A model generated the notes under the pieces. The model made no database searches. It had not been told where the DNA came from and saw only the letters and a list, made by a program, of their open reading frames with translations. Below, piece after piece: positions 45,801 through 51,800 of a stretch of DNA of 64,000 nt. The stretch spans positions 2,914,001 to 2,978,000 of the forward strand of contig WHVY01000003.1 in assembly GCA_022266195.1 (NCBI GenBank). Reading direction: 5' to 3'. This DNA is from Tetranychus cinnabarinus. Lineage: Eukaryota; Arthropoda; Arachnida; Trombidiformes; Tetranychidae. Within the stretch, counting starts at the first letter, position 1; each line of letters begins with the position of its first letter. Both the position numbers and the translations under genes were made by a program.

Positions 45801-48800
45801 CGGTGGTGGAAATTTTAAGATAGCTTCTATTTTTTCTTCTTGAGGTGAAATACCCTGTGCAGTGATTGTGTGACCTAAATAATTTATGGCATTTACAGCA
45901 AAAGCTGCTTTCGGTGGTTGAATGAGTAAGTTAGCGGTTCTCAAACGTTGCATTACTGAATTTAAATGATCTAAATGTTCACTGAAAGTCTTTGAAAAGA
46001 TTAGGATATCATCTAGATATGGAATGCAAAATATCCATTTCATATCCGCTAGGACTGTATCCATGAGTCTTTGAAAAGTAGCTGGTGCATTTCTTAAACC
46101 AAATGGCATTACAATGAATTCAAACAACCCATCTCTTGTTATTATTGCCGTCTTTTCTCTATCTCTCGGGTCAATTGTAATCTGCCAGTAGCCTGACTTA
46201 AGATCAATTAATGTAAAGTACTTACAACCTGACACACAATCTAGACAGTCTTGTATTCCTGGTAAGGGATACGTATCAGCTATTGTATCTTTATTCAATC
46301 GGCGAAAATCACCACAAATTCTCACTCCTCCATTTTTCTTACCGACAACAATGATTGGTGAAGAGTAAGGCGAGGTTGATTCAGTTATTACACCGAGCTG
46401 CTTCATTCTTTCAACTTCTTTTTTAATTTCTAGTCTCTCTGCCAACGAACAGCTGTATGGAGGTAAAGAGAATGGTCGAGCATCACCTGTGTCAATTTGA
46501 TGCTGGCATAAGTCAGTTCTTCCAAGTCTATCCTCTTCAAAAGCAAATCTGTCCGAATAGTCTTCTAACAACTTGCTTAAAGTTTCTTTTTGAGGAGGGT
46601 TAAGTGAAGCACCAATAAAAACAATACCATTACTAAGATTTAGATTTTTGAGTTCGGAATGTACCGCTGAATTTAACTTATCTTCTTTTTCCTTGTTTTC
46701 AGGCTCGTCTTGAGCGTTAGGCTTAATTTGACTCGTATGAGTCAAATTATTTTGAATAGAAGTGTCTGCATCACTGCCAGTATTAATTTGACTCATAGGA
46801 GTCAAATTATTGTTAACCGATCTTGCATTAGGTTTTCCCGTCGGATTTTCAGCTTCAGCTTGGGTTTGTGATGAATCGTTATTTTCAAAGACTATTAGCG
46901 TGTTTTCAGTAGCAATGATGTTTCGGATTTTGCCTAGATTCTCTTTTGTCTTAACAAAGAAGCTAAAATCCTCGTTATTACAGAGAGTAACATTAGCAAC
47001 TCCTTTTTCAAATTTAAACTCATTTGAGGAAAATTTTAGGCGAGATTGAGAACTGAAACGTTGGCTAGGCGAGATGATAACTCTACCACTGAAGTCTTGA
47101 CTTAAGTCAGATTGAACTTTAATGTTAACAGAAGATTTAGGTGGTACAATTACTCCAAGTTCATTGATAATGATACCATGAGACTTAGGTTTTGTATTTA
47201 CTTCTATTTCTCCTACGGGTAAAGCAGTTACCTCGTTATTCGCTTCTTCTTTGAAGAAAACTTTATTTTCAGAAGGATCAATCAAAGCTTTCGCGCTTTT
47301 CATGGTATTCATTCCAATTATTATATCATAGGGTGAGTACTCAAGAACGGTTGCTGTAAATTCAATGCTTTTTCTTCTTTCTTCTTGGCTAATCACAGCT
47401 GGAGTTTGAATCATTCCGATTGGAATTTGAATTGTTCCGTTGATACCACTAATGGTACCACCGTTCCAAGGTTTAAGATCGCATTTCAGGGCTGAAGCAC
47501 ATTCTGCTGTGACAAAAGAACTAGGAGCTCCAGTGTCAATAATGGCATCAAAACTTTTATCGTCAATCAAAATTTTTACGAAGATTCTTTGTTCTTCTCT
47601 AGCAAAAGCAATGGGAGAATTCATAGACCCGGCTTGGCGCTGATTATTATCAGGCATTGTCGGTATCCTACGATTCTCATATTGTTGGTTATAGTGATGA
47701 TTACGTGGTGGTGCTATCTCATTGCCTCTATTATGCGGAGGACCATTAAGAAAACAATTTCTAGTAGTATGATTATTTCTACCGCAGGTATAACATGTAG
47801 GTCTGAAATTTGTTCGACGAAAACTATTTCGAGGACCTCGGTACTGATCATTTTGATAATGGTTGTTACCTCGATATTGTTCATTTTGATAACGAGCGCT
47901 ACCTTGGTACGGTTCATTTTGATTTCTTGTTGGTGTTTGATTATTTGTTTGTTTGAGCTCGCTTACTTCAGTCATTAACTTTTCCATCATTTTTCTTAAT
48001 TCAGATGTGTTATCTTCCTCAAGAGTTGTTTCTGTATCATGATTCGAGACACTTTCCAGTCTTTTTCCAATGTTAATCAATTCATAATAATCTTTAGGGC
48101 CTGCAACACAGATCGCATTTCGTAAATTACTCGGCATACCTTCATAGATATAATTAAGAATTTCATCGTTTGTCATTTTTTTATTAACTTCAAAACACAA
48201 GCTAACTTTGTCGTATACATAAGACTGAATTTTCTCAAAACGGTTTAATTTTCTTTTCCTCATTTTCTCTAATGAATCTTCACACGCAAAGTCTGCAATA
48301 AATTTCTCTATTATTGTTTTGAAATCAATATTTGTTTGAGACTCAATTCTCAGAGCATACCAATTCGCAGCAGGTCCTGCTAAATAATTTTTGAACTTCA
48401 ATTTCTTTTGATCAATGGACCAGTTAAAATGATCGGCATAAGCTTCAAACCTTTTCAACCATGACTTGGCATTACTTTGATCATCGCCTCTAAAGGCAGG
48501 CACAGAAAACAAATTAGCACTTGCTAAATTGTTAGAAATCTGCATGCTCAAGTCAGTTAGTTTTTGGGCATCAAAAATATCTTCATCACTGACTTTCGGA
48601 TCAGTAGACATTTTAAAAAAAGAAAGATCTTACTTTAGGTTACTTAAATTTTCAATATGAGATCCGTGTATGAGTTACCACGTTTGTATTCCAAGATAGT
48701 TCTGGTTGAATATAATGGAGTAAGTTGTGATGATACAGAATATAGTTGATGAATAAATAGTAAGTTGAAAATAAAACAGATAAGATGATGGGTAGAGTAA

Positions 48801-51800
48801 ATAATATGATTCCTGGATTCCTTAAGGTCAACCAAACCAAATAAGTAAACTTCAGTGACTTAATTCCAAGAGTTCAATTCAATTCACTGGTACACAGATA
48901 ATTTGTGACGATGAACAAGATAATTTTAATATAATAGTAAAATAAACAAATTTTCAATCAACACTTTAAGATGAGTTTGCAAGGATTTAACTTCTATCCT
49001 GCCAGAGTCGCCAAAATGTTGTGCACCAGAATGGTTGAAGAGTAAAAAAAAGGAGAACTAAGTAACTTAAGGCTATCTTATCTTTATTTAAGAAGCTTAA
49101 AGGATGAGAGGAATACATGCTTAAGGTTTACAAGGGTTTAAATACTAGTGTTTGGTGTTCTAGTCACCAACCAATAGAAAATGAGCGAAGAGTCCTCGTT
49201 GAGTACAACAATATTAATTACAAATTATACAAGCATCTTTCCCATGAACCATTTAATGTTGATTACAATAATGACTATTGTGCAGGAATATTTAACTGAA
49301 TCAGGAAGACTTGGAAAACTGATGAACGCAAATATCAATGTAAACTGAACCTGAAAACCTGAAAACCCAAGTAATGTAATAACCAGCAAAAAAACAGTGA
49401 AGGCAAATGCAAAAACGGTAAAGATCATCAACTTTAATATAAACTCACAGGGTAATATAATAAGCTAAAATGGATTCATAATCATAAAATAGTTAATTCA
49501 TTTTCTTGGCTTTCTTTTCCCCTTCAACTCTATTATTATCAATAATCTGTTTTAATCAACAAATTTATTCAATTAAATGGTGCAACAATTTAATCGCTCA
49601 ATGATTTATAGCATTAGACTTTTCTTCCTCCTTTTCTCAACATCAATCATCACCGTTTAATTGAATTTGGATCAACTATTAAACTGTTAATCTAGATGAA
49701 TGGGTTAATTGATTAAAGGTTATAAAATAATTGTCAAATGGCTAATACTTTGATTAAGCAAATTGAAAATTGAAAATTGTCTTTTCTTTACAATTTAAAG
49801 CGTCTTAAAGTTAATATCAAATGGCTTTGATTGGCTTTCCTTCAAACTCTCTATCCAACTATTAATAATACCATTCTGATATTAATGTGATCATGTATTA
49901 TGTATAATAGCTCAATGTTATTTGATTATCTGATATTAAATCAAGCAATTCATCAACACTGAGTTTGGTTGATGGTGAAAAATGCTATTGTTGATGAGCA
50001 AAAATTAATTAAAAACTGGCTCATTTTAATCAATTTACTTGCCAAGTTGAATGGTATTGGGATAAAGTGAGAAAAGTTAATATACTTGATCTCAATATAA
50101 TCTGAGTAAATTTTGAAGGTGAATAAAAAATCGCACAATGAGCTAAGATGAAGGAAAAGAGGTAAAAATAGTTCAATACATTTCAAAGGCTAACCTGGTA
50201 ATTACAAGATTAATCCTTCACTTATTCAGTTTAATGGTTGAATCACTTGAAAATTTTCAACTTATGTAAATATGTGTGAGTTAATAAATGATTTTAAGCC
50301 TTGGGAGGAAGATGGATCAAGATGGGGAAAACTATCACATTTGGCTCAAGACTTGACTGTTATCGAGCAAATGAGTTGACCTATTGATGGCAGAGAGAAA
50401 AGCAAATTTTTCACACTCCATGATAAATGGAGTGAAGTATTATTTGAAAGGAAAAAAAAGGAATTGAATAAGATAGGAAATGCATGGACTGATGAGGATG
50501 AAGAAAGATGGTCAAGATGAATCAAAGAGATGATCAGTTGATTTAAGATGGTCAAAGGTATAGAAGAGAAAAGAGTATTTCGTGTTTAAAGAATTAGAAA
50601 GGCAATGTTCAAATTGAGAGGAAAAAAAACGTTGGACCATTTTTCAATGATGATGGTCAAATAGGTTGACCCAATGGCAATTCATCCATTTCTTTATTTC
50701 TTTCATCCTTTTCAACTTTTATTCAATGGCCATCATCATCATCATCTGCATCATTATCATCTTGTCGAGTCTTTTTCTTTTTTATATATATATCTTCTTC
50801 CTTTTGCTAACAACCAATCTTCCCTTCAAGGCATTTCTGATTCTATTCACCGAACTCACCAAAACTCAATAGAAACTTATTTTCATCTAATAGACTTTAT
50901 CATGGAAAAAGCAGAGCGCAATGAAAAAAAAGTAGAGAGTAAAGTAGATGGGAAAAAATAACATGTATTAGATATGAGAGTAATGATAACATAACGAGGG
51001 AAAAGGCTGGTTGAGAAAAGAGTTTCCTGGTTTAATTGGAAATTCAACTCAATTCTGGGTACAGGGTTTTACTCTGAATTTTGTGTGAACACAGCAACAA
51101 CAACAAAAAACTCAAATTCTAGATCAAGTGCAACTAGATGATGATACAAAAGGCAACTCGATATACTCTATTTATCCCTACTTTTCAGTTCACTTTTCAA
51201 CCTTTTTTTCCTGTCTTTTACCAGTTTAATCCAAAACTTTTACATCATTCCCATCATCTTCACTTATTACTTTTATTTCACATTTGCTTGTTACCTTTTC
51301 CTTATCATCAGCATCATCCTAATCTTTAATCCACCTTAATAATCATCATTTTTACCTATTTTTTTTCCTTCTATTCCTTTCTTCACTCAGCTTTTTATTC
51401 GCCTTCTACTTAACCTGAGACTTTCTATTTGATTTGATTTATCGGATAAAAAAAAGGAAAGGGAGAAACTCATTTAGCAGGGTTGGCAAGATGAATTTTC
51501 AGTTAACAAATGGATCAAGGTTTTGGATGATGAATTTTTCTTGAAAGGTAAACTAACCCAAAACTCCAGCAGCGATTCCTCCAAGAGATATTCCCATAAT
51601 TTGACATCGAGCTTTTTCATCTTGAAATAAATTAGCAATTGTAGCCATACCTGGAATTAAGAGACAAAAACAGAGTGACAATTAATTTTATTGCTAAATA
51701 ATTCAAGAGTTTAAATTACTTAATTAGCTTAGGATAACCTTAATGGTAAGTAAACATTCAAATCTTACGAGTTATTATGATTAGTATTTTCATTGAACAA

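Larger units (their letters stand above)
38349..49210 (-). mobile_element. Element B: young env-bearing LTR element with antisense genes
   Basis: The 10,862-bp element is bounded by two identical 194-bp LTRs (38349-38542, 49017-49210; TG...CA) and flanked by ATAT on both sides (38345-38348, 49211-49214). On the minus strand come the primer-binding site, gag-pol (48611 to 45198) and pol-env (45264 to 41956). The 3.4 kb between env and the 3' LTR carries two plus-strand genes and a set of palindromic repeats. It lies in intron 5 of the SLC18-like gene in the same orientation. LTR identity indicates recent insertion. One single-base frame break near 45281 separates the two long ORFs. Confidence 0.95.
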
